A DNA stretch of 62,188 nt from Legionellales bacterium (lineage in GTDB: Bacteria; Pseudomonadota; Gammaproteobacteria; Legionellales; Legionellaceae), in NCBI GenBank assembly GCA_026399195.1, contig JAPLRK010000059.1, forward strand, positions 1-62,188. The letters are read 5' to 3'. Below the pieces are notes generated by a model. It did not search any database and was not told where the DNA came from. It worked only from the letters and a program-made list of their open reading frames with translations. Below are positions 9,286-18,459 of this stretch, piece by piece (within the stretch, counting starts at the first letter, position 1; each line of letters begins with the position of its first letter). A program made the translations under genes and the position numbers.

Positions 9286-10890
9286 AACACCTTAAATGGC
9301 GGATTTCGCTTCTCCTCTGCATCTATCCACTAATCGCTCACGTACAACCTACTGAAATTCAAATCAAGGGCATTGATCGCGATGTGTTACAGAATGTTCA
9401 ACGACGCCTCAGCGAGTTATATCAAGCCAAATCGATAATGAATGAGCAAGACATCACCTTACGAAACCAAATCAAGCAAGCGATGAGCCCTTATGGACTA
9501 TTCAATCCTCAAGTGGAAGTAAGGCGCTCAAAAGGAAACATCACCTTTCAGATCTCAAAAGGCCCACAAACCATCATCACGCATTTTAAGGCCGAATTGA
9601 TCGGAGAAGGCCGCTTAAACCCACGATTGCTCGAAACACTACACACAGTTAGGCTACTTGCATGCCACCTTTAAAAAATCAATCCTATGGATTGATGAGC
9701 AACAAAACAGCGCCTCTATTCACCTCATTTTTGACACAGGCCCCCAATTCTATTTCGGACAAATCCGTTTTCATCCGACCTATCTATCACCCAAATTACT
9801 CCATCGATTTGTGCCCTTCCAATGGGGGCAACCTTATTCAGAAGAACAGCTAGACGAGCTCAATTCCAATTTAGCCGCCAGTGGCTATTTCAAAACAGTC
9901 AAGGTCAAACCCAAGATCAACAACGACACACAGGTTCCCGTTGATATTGATTTAAAACCAAGCAAACGCGTGACCTACTCGCTGGGGGCTGGTTATGGGA
10001 CAGACACAGGGCCAAGGGGACTCGCAGAATTGCATGTCATTCCTGTGAATCGCTCTGGTCATAAATTCAATGCGATTTTGCAGGGATCTTTTGAAGAGAA
10101 CGCCTTACAAGCCCAGTATCTTATCCCCGGCAAGAACCCTGTGGTGGATAATTATGGCATCAATGGCGGAATCACTAATTTGGACTACAATGCAGGTCAT
10201 AGTACTTCAGAACTCCTTTCTCTGGCTCAACAACACGTGCTAACCACTCATCAACGCATTCTCTCTCTCAACGCCCTACATGACAGATATTCCTATTATG
10301 GTCAAAATCCTATGGAAGAATCCCTGTTCTATCCTAAAGCCCTTTTCAGTTGGAATCACACCTCTGATCCTCAATTTTCGCCTTCTGGTTTTAACGTGTC
10401 TATCATGGGGCTTGTGGCCAATAAAGCTTTGTTCTCAGACATCACCATGGGACAATTGACCCTTGATGCCAAAGCCGCCTTAACCATTGATCCGATAAGA
10501 ACCAGGCTGTATTTTCACACGATTCAGGGAACCACTAACATCCACAATATCTATCAAATCCCACTGTCACTGGCACAATTGTTAGGAGGCGCCACGAACT
10601 TACGGGGATATAATTTCAATGAAGTAGGCCCTGGCAGAGTGATCAGTTATGCGGGTGCTGAGTTACAAAAAGAGACATTCAACAAATGGTATGCCTTAGG
10701 TTTCTTTGACAGTGGAAAGGTCTATAATCCTCAAGTTTCCACTTATAAATACGACGCTGGCGTCGGAGTGATGTGGGTATCTCCCGTTGGCCCCATCAAA
10801 GTTGCCGTGGCACAGGCTGTTAATCAACAGATGGGACGCCAAACGGGACAATCACCGAAGCTTGTCGTCATGATGGGGACTGATCTTTGA
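9279..10890 (+). pseudogene. tamA: TamA (Omp85-type) with internal deletion and frameshift
   Basis: TamA is the outer-membrane barrel of the translocation and assembly module. The first frame (9279-9674) carries a signal peptide ending near AHVQP and POTRA1, then leaves homology at RLLETLHT (about 9645) and stops. The second frame resumes at QLGYLHATF (9646) and encodes the rest of POTRA2, POTRA3 (ending near SGYFKTVKVKP) and a complete 16-strand-type barrel with ATNLRGYNFNEVGPG and the C-terminal VSPVGPIKVAVAQ. Compared with E. coli TamA, some 24-30 residues of POTRA2 (the GxxLNxxxYExxK helix region) are absent and the frame changes at the join. The barrel part has no signal peptide of its own, so it cannot be exported alone. 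It overlaps mutS and tamB, so translation is coupled. The barrel frame has no other damage, which suggests a recent event or an error. Confidence 0.85.
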
Positions 10891-12725
10891 AACGACTTAT
10901 CTTTCGACTCACCCTCTTCCTGGTCTTAACAGTCAGTTTCCTGATCTTTTTGCTCACAACTACTCAAGGATTTTATACAAGTATTTACCTGGCGAATAGG
11001 TTCATCCCTGGCAAAATACAGTTCCGTCATTTGAGCGGCCGATGGGTAGACCACCTGAACTTCGAGGAGCTTAGCTATGATAACAATAAGCTACAAGTCA
11101 AACTCACCCAAGGTCATTTTGAATGGGCGCTGGTCACCCTCTTGAAACGAGAGTTCACATTAACCCATGGTTCCGCTCGTCAATTGCAAGTGCGACTCAA
11201 AGATCCTACTCATGTTCAGAGGATATCCCTTCCACTCCCGTTTCAACTCAACGTCGATTCATTAGAGCTTAAAGGTTCCCTGAAACAAGGTACGATATTA
11301 GAGACCCACATCGACTGGCAGGACGCACAATGGCATCCTTCCTCCACAACCATCATCCATAGCCAAAAAGGACACATCACGGTAAACGGTACTTTGCCTC
11401 AGATTTTGATTCAAGGATCCACGGAAATAAAATCGCCCATCGAGGCCCAACTACACATGAAATTAACGGCAAACAGCTTGCTGGCAAAACCCATCGTGAA
11501 GGGGGATATTTCCTTGAGCCTTCCCAAATTAACCCTACCTACACCAGGACTCATTCTAGGTCCCCTAATAGCCAAACTACATACTGAAAAGAATCATTGG
11601 CAAGTCCTGGGTTCGCTCATGACCAATCAGCATCCTCTTGCCTTCAAAGGACAAGGTGAATTCGCACCTACTTTGACGGGCCAATTGGATCTAGCCGGGG
11701 GTGATTTTCCCTTTGTGCCTTCAAACGAATACTCTTTTCTGCTCTCCCCCCAATTGACGCTTCGTTTTAAACCCAATGCGTTTGACATCACCGGCACCAT
11801 CTTGGTGCCCAAAGCGCTTTTGAAACCGATCTCTTTCAGCAACACTGTGACTTTATCTGAGGATGCCGTGTTTATTTCAAAAGACAAATCCATTGCCAAC
11901 CCTTTCAATATCACCTTGAATGTCCAATTGATTGCAGGAGCTCATGTTCGACTGGTAACGAAGGGATTAAAAGCATTTCTGGATGGAACTATCCACATGA
12001 CACAAGCGCCTAACACCCAGATGAGTACTAGCGGAGAGTTGACCCTACGCCATGGAACGTATCGAGCATATGGCCAAAAATTAATCGTTGAACAAGGGCA
12101 ACTGGTTTACAATGACGATGCCATCGATAACCCGTCCTTTCATATTCGTGCCATTCGTCGAATAAACAACACTCATAAGAATGGGAGTGCGTCAGAGAAA
12201 GTGCTCGACTTTAGCGCCAAAAACATAGATCCCCTCGACGTAGGAGCCCAAACGACCGTGGGTATTGAGTTAACCGGACACTTAAATGCACATAAAATTA
12301 CTTTGTTTTCCATCCCCAGAAGCCTGTCTCAAGCAGATATTTTATCTTTACTCCTACTTGGAGTACCGGCCAATCTTGCAAGCCAATCCGGGGGACAACT
12401 GCTGATCTCGGCCATTTCATCAATGAATCTTGGCTCTGGCGCGAAGGGCTTGCAACTTTTAACTCAGTTAAAACAAACTTTAGGCGTTGATCTCAACATC
12501 AAAAACAACAACGCTCCCAACCAAGGATCCCTGCAAACAGGTAACAATACCTCAGTGGTCGTAGGTAAATCATTGTCCAAAAATATTTACTTAAGTTACA
12601 ACATGGGCATCCTTCAAAACGACAGCAATGTCTTAACCCTAAAGTATTTGCTCAACAAATACTTCAGTATTCAAGTCACTAGTAGCGATACAGGTAATGG
12701 GCTAGATTTGCTTTATACTCACTAA
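10887..12725 (+). CDS. tamB: TamB-like inner-membrane-anchored assembly protein
   Basis: TamB spans the periplasm as a hydrophobic beta-taco and partners TamA. The TTG at 10887 overlaps the tamA stop and opens an uncleaved signal anchor (residues 5-25, IFRLTLFLVLTVSFLIFLL). The C-terminal DUF490 domain is clear (LDVGAQTTVGIELTGHLNAH, then FSIPRSLSQADILSLLLLG). At 612 aa it is about half the length of the E. coli protein (1259), with fewer central repeats; short versions are known. It is intact although tamA upstream is broken. It ends convergent with radA with a 4-base overlap. Confidence 0.85.
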   Translation: MKRLIFRLTLFLVLTVSFLIFLLTTTQGFYTSIYLANRFIPGKIQFRHLSGRWVDHLNFEELSYDNNKLQVKLTQGHFEWALVTLLKREFTLTHGSARQLQVRLKDPTHVQRISLPLPFQLNVDSLELKGSLKQGTILETHIDWQDAQWHPSSTTIIHSQKGHITVNGTLPQILIQGSTEIKSPIEAQLHMKLTANSLLAKPIVKGDISLSLPKLTLPTPGLILGPLIAKLHTEKNHWQVLGSLMTNQHPLAFKGQGEFAPTLTGQLDLAGGDFPFVPSNEYSFLLSPQLTLRFKPNAFDITGTILVPKALLKPISFSNTVTLSEDAVFISKDKSIANPFNITLNVQLIAGAHVRLVTKGLKAFLDGTIHMTQAPNTQMSTSGELTLRHGTYRAYGQKLIVEQGQLVYNDDAIDNPSFHIRAIRRINNTHKNGSASEKVLDFSAKNIDPLDVGAQTTVGIELTGHLNAHKITLFSIPRSLSQADILSLLLLGVPANLASQSGGQLLISAISSMNLGSGAKGLQLLTQLKQTLGVDLNIKNNNAPNQGSLQTGNNTSVVVGKSLSKNIYLSYNMGILQNDSNVLTLKYLLNKYFSIQVTSSDTGNGLDLLYTH

Positions 12726-14068
12726 AATACAGCTAACATCTCCTGCAAATGTTTCACCGCCAGAACCTCAATCCCCTGGTCCTGTTTTGGTGCATTCGCG
12801 AAGGGCACAATGGCTCGTTTAAATCCGTGCTTCACTGCTTCCTTCAAGCGCTCCTGACCACTCTGCACGGGTCTTATTTCACCAGCCAATCCAACTTCCC
12901 CAAAAATGATGGTGTCGCTTGGAAATATGCGATTACGTAGACTAGAAACAACAGCCGCCAACAACGCTAGATCACTCCCTGTTTCACTGACTTTAACGCC
13001 CCCCACCACATTAATAAAGACATCTTGATCGGCAGTTGCAATCCCTCCATGACGGTGTAATACAGCCAATAAAATAGCCAAGCGATGCGGTTCAAGACCG
13101 GCGGTCACTCGTCTTGATTGAGATCCTGAAGCATCATCCACCAAGGCTTGCACTTCAACCAACATGGGCCTGGACCCTTCCCAAGTCACCATCACAGCAC
13201 TTCCAGGCGTAGGCTCAGGTTGTCGCGATAAAAAAATGGCGGATGGATTCGATACCTCTTTTAGCCCCCTATCCGTCATGGCAAACACCCCTAATTCATT
13301 CACCGCCCCATATCGATTTTTAATCGCTCGAATGACACGAAAACGGCTGTCGCTTTGTCCTTCAAAATACAACACACAATCCACCATATGCTCTAACACT
13401 CGAGGCCCTGCTAACGCGCCATCTTTGGTCACATGTCCCACCAGGAAGATTGCCGTATCTGTGGTTTTTGCAAAACTCACCAAAAGAGCGGCTGACTCAC
13501 GGACTTGACTGACGCCACCAGGCGCTGAATTGACCGTCTCAGTATACATGGTTTGCACAGAATCAATCACGATGATATTTGGTTTTTCTTTCTGAGCTTG
13601 TTGAAGGATCGCTTCCACTTGAGTTTCTGCCAACAATCGAAGTCCTGAAGTTGGCACTTGCAATCGCTTAGCTCGCATGGCCACCTGTTGTAACGATTCC
13701 TCGCCCGTCACATACAAGGTTGTTTTGGATAGCGACATATGCGCCAGCGTTTGGAGCAACAAAGTGGATTTACCAATCCCGGGATCGCCCCCAATCAACA
13801 CCACAGATCCATCGACCAACCCGCCCCCCAGCACGCGATTTAATTCAGACAATCCAGAATCCATCCGATCAACGGAAGACAATATAACGTCTTCAATCAA
13901 GGTCACGCTTGACCGTTGATTCGCATATTGCCCTCGTGTCCGTGTGCTCACAGGAAGAACATTTTCTTCACTAATGGCATTCCAAGCACCACATTGGGTA
14001 CAAAGCCCGGCCCACTGGGAGAAAACAGCGGCACATTGCTGACAAATAAAACTAGTTTTGGTCTTCAC
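12722..14068 (-). CDS. radA: DNA repair protein RadA
   Basis: RadA is a RecA-like branch-migration ATPase in recombination. The start is taken at GTG 14068 (VKTKTSFICQQC), giving 448 aa against 460 in E. coli; the long upstream open frame is antisense to xseB. ATG 14122 is an alternative. Domains in order: a CxxC...CxxC zinc finger (ICQQC, LCTQC) at the N-terminus, Walker A GGDPGIGKSTLLLQ, the RadA-specific KNRYGAVNELG, and a Lon-protease-like C-terminal domain (INVVGGVKVSETGSDLALLA, FGEVGLAGEIRPV). Confidence 0.94.
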   Translation of the reverse strand: MKTKTSFICQQCAAVFSQWAGLCTQCGAWNAISEENVLPVSTRTRGQYANQRSSVTLIEDVILSSVDRMDSGLSELNRVLGGGLVDGSVVLIGGDPGIGKSTLLLQTLAHMSLSKTTLYVTGEESLQQVAMRAKRLQVPTSGLRLLAETQVEAILQQAQKEKPNIIVIDSVQTMYTETVNSAPGGVSQVRESAALLVSFAKTTDTAIFLVGHVTKDGALAGPRVLEHMVDCVLYFEGQSDSRFRVIRAIKNRYGAVNELGVFAMTDRGLKEVSNPSAIFLSRQPEPTPGSAVMVTWEGSRPMLVEVQALVDDASGSQSRRVTAGLEPHRLAILLAVLHRHGGIATADQDVFINVVGGVKVSETGSDLALLAAVVSSLRNRIFPSDTIIFGEVGLAGEIRPVQSGQERLKEAVKHGFKRAIVPFANAPKQDQGIEVLAVKHLQEMLAVF

Positions 14069-14150
14069 TTCACACTCTTCATTGATTATGGGTTCATGGT
14101 TGAGTACATTATCACATTTCATCAACTCAACATCATGTTTAGGAAAAACG

Positions 14151-14390
14151 ATGACCAAACCCAAACCCATACACTTTGAGAAATCAATGACCGAGCTGAA
14201 GCAGATTGTTGTGCAGTTAGAACGAGGGGATTTATCCCTGGAAGATGCTTTAGACCAATTTGAAAAAGGCATATCGATTGCGCGTCTTTGCCAAGATGTT
14301 TTAACTGCCGCTGAACAAAAAATAGAAATCCTAACCCTGACTAAAACCGCTCCAAACGAAGACATTAGTGAGAAAGAACATGACGAGTAG
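14151..14390 (+). CDS. xseB: Exodeoxyribonuclease VII small subunit
   Basis: XseB is the small subunit of exonuclease VII. ATG 14151 with AGGA 7 bases upstream opens KPIHFEKSMTELKQIVVQLE, then RGDLSLEDALDQFEKGI, the family signature; 79 aa is standard. The stop overlaps the ispA start, the usual xseB-ispA coupling. The large subunit XseA is not in the window. Its 5' region is divergent from radA. Confidence 0.95.
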   Translation: MTKPKPIHFEKSMTELKQIVVQLERGDLSLEDALDQFEKGISIARLCQDVLTAAEQKIEILTLTKTAPNEDISEKEHDE

Positions 14391-15279
14391 TCTTATCCAA
14401 ACCATGGTATCAAGACATGAAAAGATCTTAGAGCAGTTGGTAGAGCAGACAGACATACCTGCCGAGCGCATCAAAAAGGCCATCATCTACTCCCTTTTTC
14501 CTGGCGGAAAACGGTTGCGTCCGGTACTTGTTTATTTGTGCGGACAACTCATCAACGTCCCACCAGAAAATTTGGATGCCATCGCTGCAGCCATTGAATT
14601 GACTCATGCCTATTCCCTTATTCACGACGATCTTCCTGCTATGGATAACGATGATATGCGCCGAGGAAAACCCAGTTGTCACCGAGCTTTTGATGAAGCT
14701 ACGGCCATTTTGGCAGGTGACGCATTGCAAATTATGGCCATTGATGTGCTGCTGGCACAACTTCCCAAGTCCCACAGTCCCGCACAGGTGCTAGCGATCA
14801 CGCAAGCATTGATTCATGCCAGCGGGCCCTCGGGCATGATCAGTGGACAAAGCCTTGATTTGACAGAACTCAGCAAGCCTGAAACCACTGAGGCACAATG
14901 TCGTTCCATTCATGCCCTAAAAACAGGAAAACTCATTTCTGCGTGCATCCAAATGGTCCTTTTAGCAGGCAATCCTTCTTCGGAAGAAACTCAAGCGCTG
15001 CAACACTTCGCAAGTCATTTGGGCCTCGTTTTTCAAATGCAAGACGACCATTTGGATGCATTCGATAGAAGCGGGCGATTGGGTAAGGGGCGATCATCGG
15101 ATAAAGCCAATCAAAAAATCACCTTTGCGACCCTTTACCCCGAAGTGCAATTGGCGCAGATGATCAATGAACATTATAAAAGTGCACTGAACGAATTGAT
15201 ATCCTTAGGGCCTATCGCCAAGGAGCTAAGCGCGTTCATAGTAAAGCTACACCAACGTACGGCTCTCCATGTGTACTAG
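14380..15279 (+). CDS. ispA: Farnesyl diphosphate synthase
   Basis: IspA condenses IPP with DMAPP and GPP to make FPP for quinone and lipid-carrier synthesis. GGKRLRPVLVY, the first aspartate-rich motif LIHDDLPAMDNDD near residue 80, RGKPSCH, GQSLDL and the second aspartate-rich motif QMQDDHLDAF are present. ATG 14380 overlaps the xseB stop and is preceded by AGAAAG; GTG 14368 is a weaker alternative. 299 aa, as in E. coli. dxs, which often follows, is absent. Confidence 0.93.
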   Translation: MTSSLIQTMVSRHEKILEQLVEQTDIPAERIKKAIIYSLFPGGKRLRPVLVYLCGQLINVPPENLDAIAAAIELTHAYSLIHDDLPAMDNDDMRRGKPSCHRAFDEATAILAGDALQIMAIDVLLAQLPKSHSPAQVLAITQALIHASGPSGMISGQSLDLTELSKPETTEAQCRSIHALKTGKLISACIQMVLLAGNPSSEETQALQHFASHLGLVFQMQDDHLDAFDRSGRLGKGRSSDKANQKITFATLYPEVQLAQMINEHYKSALNELISLGPIAKELSAFIVKLHQRTALHVY

Positions 15280-15297
15280 ACTCGAAGATCTGAAGCA

Positions 15298-15330
15298 CAT
15301 GTCTGGGGAGAAGGGAATAAGGAAGGAAGT
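15298..15330 (+). repeat. Dispersed 33-base element (also inside sufD)
   Basis: Bases 15298-15330 (starting CATGTCTGGGGAGAAGGGAA) match the minus strand of 46501-46533, within the sufD coding region, at all but two of 33 positions. Here it lies in the intergenic stretch downstream of ispA. I see nothing else in 15280-15451. Confidence 0.8.
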
Positions 15331-15451
15331 TATTCACAAGAAGGTGGTTCATATTTTATCATTTCATGACGCCAATGCTTGCATAATATGTAAAAATTAA
15401 TTACAATCCATTGCTTTTTTGCAAGCTATCTTTAAATAAGGAACTGATACG

Positions 15452-16135
15452 ATGAGTCGCATTAATGTACCAAAACGCCATTCTCAACCCTCAGTAGCCA
15501 TAGAACATGCCGCTGCCAAGCAATCTAACCCTTCTTTTTATCTCAAATGTCTTGCAGCCTTTGCCGCAGCTTCAGTTGCTGCTGGTGGGGTAATGCTTGC
15601 GCTTAGCGCTAAAACGACGGCTGTTGCCGCGACCACAGTCACCACCAAAGCACTATTCGGTGCCGCAGCAGCAACCGCTACTGTTTCAGTGTTCCCGATT
15701 TTACCCATTATTTTGACGATCCTTGCAGTCGCTCTAGCGATTAGTATTCTTGTGGCCATTGCATCTCCTCCTCGCCCTTGGACTACGACTTACGTCGGCG
15801 GACCAGCCGCTAGAGTTGCCGCCCCTTGGTATGGTGGCTTCTGGGGACCTAACTATTATAGCCAAGGTTGGTGGAATAGACCCGCTTTTGGTCGCGGTGG
15901 TGTTGTACATGGACATCCAGCAGGCCCTGTCGGTGGTGGCGTCGTTCATGGACATCCAGCAGGCCCTGTCGGTGGTGGCGTCGTTCATGGACATCCAGCA
16001 GGCTCAATCGGTGCAGGACATGGACGCCCAGCAGCCGGAGGCTTTTTTGGTGGTGGGCACGCAGGACATGGACATGCACCTTCGGCTCCATCACACGGTG
16101 GCGCAGGTCATGGCCATGGTCACGGTGGTCGATAA
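15452..16135 (+). CDS. Gly/His-rich membrane protein with 13-residue repeats
   Basis: I do not recognise the family. In order: a polar N-terminus of about 28 residues; two hydrophobic Ala-rich segments (about 30-52 and 68-103, the latter FPILPIILTILAVALAISIL); an aromatic linker (WYGGFWGPNYYSQGWW); three tandem copies of a 13-residue unit, GGGVVHGHPAGPV; and a tail ending HAGHGHAPSAPSHGGAGHGH. The His-rich tail has the composition of metal-binding proteins, but no function is shown. AAGGA lies near the ATG. A terminator-like hairpin follows. No operon partner. Confidence 0.75.
   Translation: MSRINVPKRHSQPSVAIEHAAAKQSNPSFYLKCLAAFAAASVAAGGVMLALSAKTTAVAATTVTTKALFGAAAATATVSVFPILPIILTILAVALAISILVAIASPPRPWTTTYVGGPAARVAAPWYGGFWGPNYYSQGWWNRPAFGRGGVVHGHPAGPVGGGVVHGHPAGPVGGGVVHGHPAGSIGAGHGRPAAGGFFGGGHAGHGHAPSAPSHGGAGHGHGHGGR
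15893..16009 (+). repeat. Three 39-bp tandem repeats, coding
   Basis: Units 15893-15931, 15932-15970 and 15971-16009. Units 2 and 3 are nearly identical and unit 1 is more diverged. The period is a multiple of three, so copy-number changes keep the frame. Confidence 0.9.
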
Positions 16136-16158
16136 ACCTAACTTATTCCAAAAATAAC

Positions 16159-16188
16159 TTGACAGTTAAAGAGGGTCTCCCTTACACT
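16159..16188 (+). promoter_or_regulatory. tRNA-Ala promoter
   Basis: A perfect TTGACA (16159-16164) and TACACT (16183-16188), 18 bases apart, end 15 bases before the tRNA. Confidence 0.6.
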
Positions 16189-16203
16189 TCGACTCTCTTT
16201 TTT
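16168..16203 (+). terminator. Hairpin plus T tract before tRNA-Ala
   Basis: AAAGAGGGTC (16168-16177) pairs with GACTCTCTTT (16191-16200) with one G-T pair, followed by further T residues. It could end the Gly/His-rich gene. It overlaps the predicted tRNA promoter, so only one of the two readings may be used. Confidence 0.45.
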
Positions 16204-16218
16204 GGGGCTATAGCTCAG

Positions 16219-16380
<162 letters not shown>

Positions 16381-16417
16381 GTGGTCGCTTATTCTAAAGC
16401 TCTAAAAATCAGTCCAG

Positions 16418-16493
16418 GTCCCCATCGTCTAGAGGCCTAGGACACTGCCCTTTCACGGCGGTAACAGGGGTTCGAACCCCCTTGGGGACGCCA
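16418..16493 (+). tRNA. tRNA-Glu(TTC)
   Basis: A 76-base cloverleaf: acceptor GTCCCCA/TGGGGAC, anticodon arm CTGCC-CTTTCAC-GGCGG with TTC, T arm AGGGG-TTCGAAC-CCCCT, and CCA encoded. It ends one base before the stop codon of the convergent dGTPase gene. No terminator is visible. Confidence 0.95.
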
Positions 16494-16494
16494 C

Positions 16495-17817
16495 TCACAA
16501 CCGTTCAAAAATGGTTCGGGTGTTAAATCCAAACAATCGCTCATGCAATCGATAAGCGTACTCATCCGTCATATTAGCAATGGTGTCACAAACCACTCGA
16601 AGAGCAGCCTGTTTATTTTCAGCCTCTTGAAATAACTGACGATTCTTCAAATCTAACAAACTGGCAGGATTAGAGCTTAAGGCTTCGAACAGTCTTAAAA
16701 CCACCATTTGCCCACCATACTCAAAAGTACGCGCCTCTTGTGAGTCAATCACGAAATCATAAATAGCCTGTGTTAAATAATCTAACAAGGCCTTGGCTTC
16801 TGGCAACAACACGATATTATATTTGAGTAAATTGTTTTCATAAGAAGCATCTGTTTCCTGAAGTTGAGTTGCTGTGATGAAATAATTCACCATTTCTCCT
16901 ATGGCTTGCTTACGCTCATGTAAGGCTTCATGGAAGAGCGAATCTAATAATTTATCTTGATGGGCTTTCAAAGGTGAATCTAATAGCAGCTGCCGAAAAG
17001 AGGCCACATCTAATTGTTGACGAGTGATCAAATTCAAATGAATGGCATCTTCCAAATCATGCACGCCATAAGCGATATCATCCGCAATATCCATGATAGA
17101 GCAATCAAAGCTATGAAACGCAGCTTTTCCATGGTGGTTGTTTTGAGGAGCCACTTTTAAGGATTGAAACAACTCGCGGTCGGATGCTGGAAAAGGTGAT
17201 AGGAGCCAATCTATTTCTGGCTGCTCACAATTAAAATAAGCTTTCGGTGGCAACCAATCATTGATTCGAATCGTTTTACTGAGGGAGTCATGAACTTCAG
17301 GCTGTGCGGTTGCAACCACCCGGTCCCAAGGCACAGGATATTTGAGGATCCCTAACAAAGCACGACGTGTTAAATCAAGCCCAAAAGCGCCATAACTTCC
17401 TTCGATTTTGGTCAATAACCGCAACGTTTGAGCATTGCCCTCAAACCCCCCATGATCCCGCATGTTATAATTCAGGGCCACTTCGCCCCCATGGCCAAAG
17501 GGGGGATGGCCTATATCATGCAGCAGGCACACAGTCATGATGAGATCATCACACGGTAATAAGGAGGATAACCCTTGTTTGAGCGAGTTGCCTTTCAAGT
17601 TACGTACAATACTCGTACCGATCGAGGACACCTCTAGCGAATGGGTCAAGCGAGTTCGATGAAAATCACCCTCATCGGTGCCTAAAATTTGCGTTTTACG
17701 TTGAAGGCGTCGAAAAGACGGACAATGAATGACCCGTGTTCTATCACGCTCATAAGGCGAGCGATGATCTTCCCCACCACGTTGGTTGGTTTGACCTGAT
17801 CGACGATGCGTCCACAT
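16495..17817 (-). CDS. dGTP triphosphohydrolase-like HD protein
   Basis: Dgt-family enzymes hydrolyse dNTPs to nucleosides and triphosphate; the specificity of this member is not certain. Seen: HCPSFRRLQRKTQI, DFHRTRLTHSLEVSSIG, the HD motif LLHDIGHPPFGHGGE and the second metal-side motif DIADDIAYGVHDLEDA. ATG 17817 (MWTHRRSGQ) is chosen because GAGGAAAG precedes it; the upstream TTG has no site. 440 aa, typical of the dGTPase-like subgroup and shorter than E. coli Dgt (505). The stop lies one base from tRNA-Glu on the other strand. Confidence 0.88.
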   Translation of the reverse strand: MWTHRRSGQTNQRGGEDHRSPYERDRTRVIHCPSFRRLQRKTQILGTDEGDFHRTRLTHSLEVSSIGTSIVRNLKGNSLKQGLSSLLPCDDLIMTVCLLHDIGHPPFGHGGEVALNYNMRDHGGFEGNAQTLRLLTKIEGSYGAFGLDLTRRALLGILKYPVPWDRVVATAQPEVHDSLSKTIRINDWLPPKAYFNCEQPEIDWLLSPFPASDRELFQSLKVAPQNNHHGKAAFHSFDCSIMDIADDIAYGVHDLEDAIHLNLITRQQLDVASFRQLLLDSPLKAHQDKLLDSLFHEALHERKQAIGEMVNYFITATQLQETDASYENNLLKYNIVLLPEAKALLDYLTQAIYDFVIDSQEARTFEYGGQMVVLRLFEALSSNPASLLDLKNRQLFQEAENKQAALRVVCDTIANMTDEYAYRLHERLFGFNTRTIFERL

Positions 17818-17934
17818 AACTCTTTCCTCGAAACTCAATACTTTAACCTAGAAAAAGCAGTTGAAACAAGCAACCCGTCCTAAAGTTTTTTTCATTTCTG
17901 CAGATAAGATAAAATATAGACTAGGAGTAAAACC

Positions 17935-18459
17935 ATGTTAAAAATAACAAAGCTCATCAACTTAATCCTGTGGTCCTCATGTCTAGCTTCTTGTGTCACA
18001 GATAGCCCACCGCCACCAACCGTAAACGAGGCTTATCTCTACGGGCCTCAATGGTCATACGCCACAGGCTTTCAAAGCGCGCCTTATACGATGTCTGAAC
18101 AGGATCAACCCATCACCCTGCCTGACAACCATCCTGTGCTCACACAACATCCACCCACGCCCCATCAAAATCTTGACAGAGACTGGGTAAAAAACCAGAA
18201 CGCTCAAAATTACACGATTCAGGTGGCTGATGATGAAAAACCATCCGCCGTGGCAGGGAAACTCTACAAAGCGCCTAAACAAGAACGCACTGCAGAGGTC
18301 AAAATCCTTCAAGATGGCAAAACATCGTATAAGGGATTGTATGGCACCTATCCAAACTTAAAAGCAGCCCTTCAAGCGCTCGATGAGTTGCCGCCCGATG
18401 TGAAACAGAATGCTGATATCAAAACATGGGGAAGTGTGCAAAGTGGAATCAGTGAGTAG
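17935..18459 (+). CDS. SPOR-domain lipoprotein
   Basis: A 174-residue envelope protein. The signal peptide ends in a lipobox (LASC, Cys20). A Pro-rich linker (to about residue 90) precedes a C-terminal SPOR domain (YTIQVADDEKPSAVAGKLYK ... KGLYGTYPNLKAALQALDEL), which binds denuded peptidoglycan at division sites. Similar proteins are DedD- or RlpA-like, but there is no double-psi barrel here. AGGAG precedes ATG 17935. It overlaps convergent gspM by 11 bases. Confidence 0.85.
   Translation: MLKITKLINLILWSSCLASCVTDSPPPPTVNEAYLYGPQWSYATGFQSAPYTMSEQDQPITLPDNHPVLTQHPPTPHQNLDRDWVKNQNAQNYTIQVADDEKPSAVAGKLYKAPKQERTAEVKILQDGKTSYKGLYGTYPNLKAALQALDELPPDVKQNADIKTWGSVQSGISE

Noticed and set aside
9658-10890. 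Second tamA frame as an independent gene starting at TTG 9658
   Set aside because: It starts in the middle of POTRA2, lacks a signal peptide and has no ribosome site; it is the downstream half of tamA.
14069-14365. 99-codon N-terminal extension of RadA
   Set aside because: It is antisense to xseB, and the conserved RadA zinc finger starts right after GTG 14068.
15893-16009. Regular 39-bp repeats as a CRISPR array
   Set aside because: There are no spacers; the units are contiguous, coding and only three.
16418-16493. tRNA-Glu as an integration (att) site of a genomic island
   Set aside because: No integrase gene and no duplicate of the tRNA 3' end were seen in the neighbouring region.
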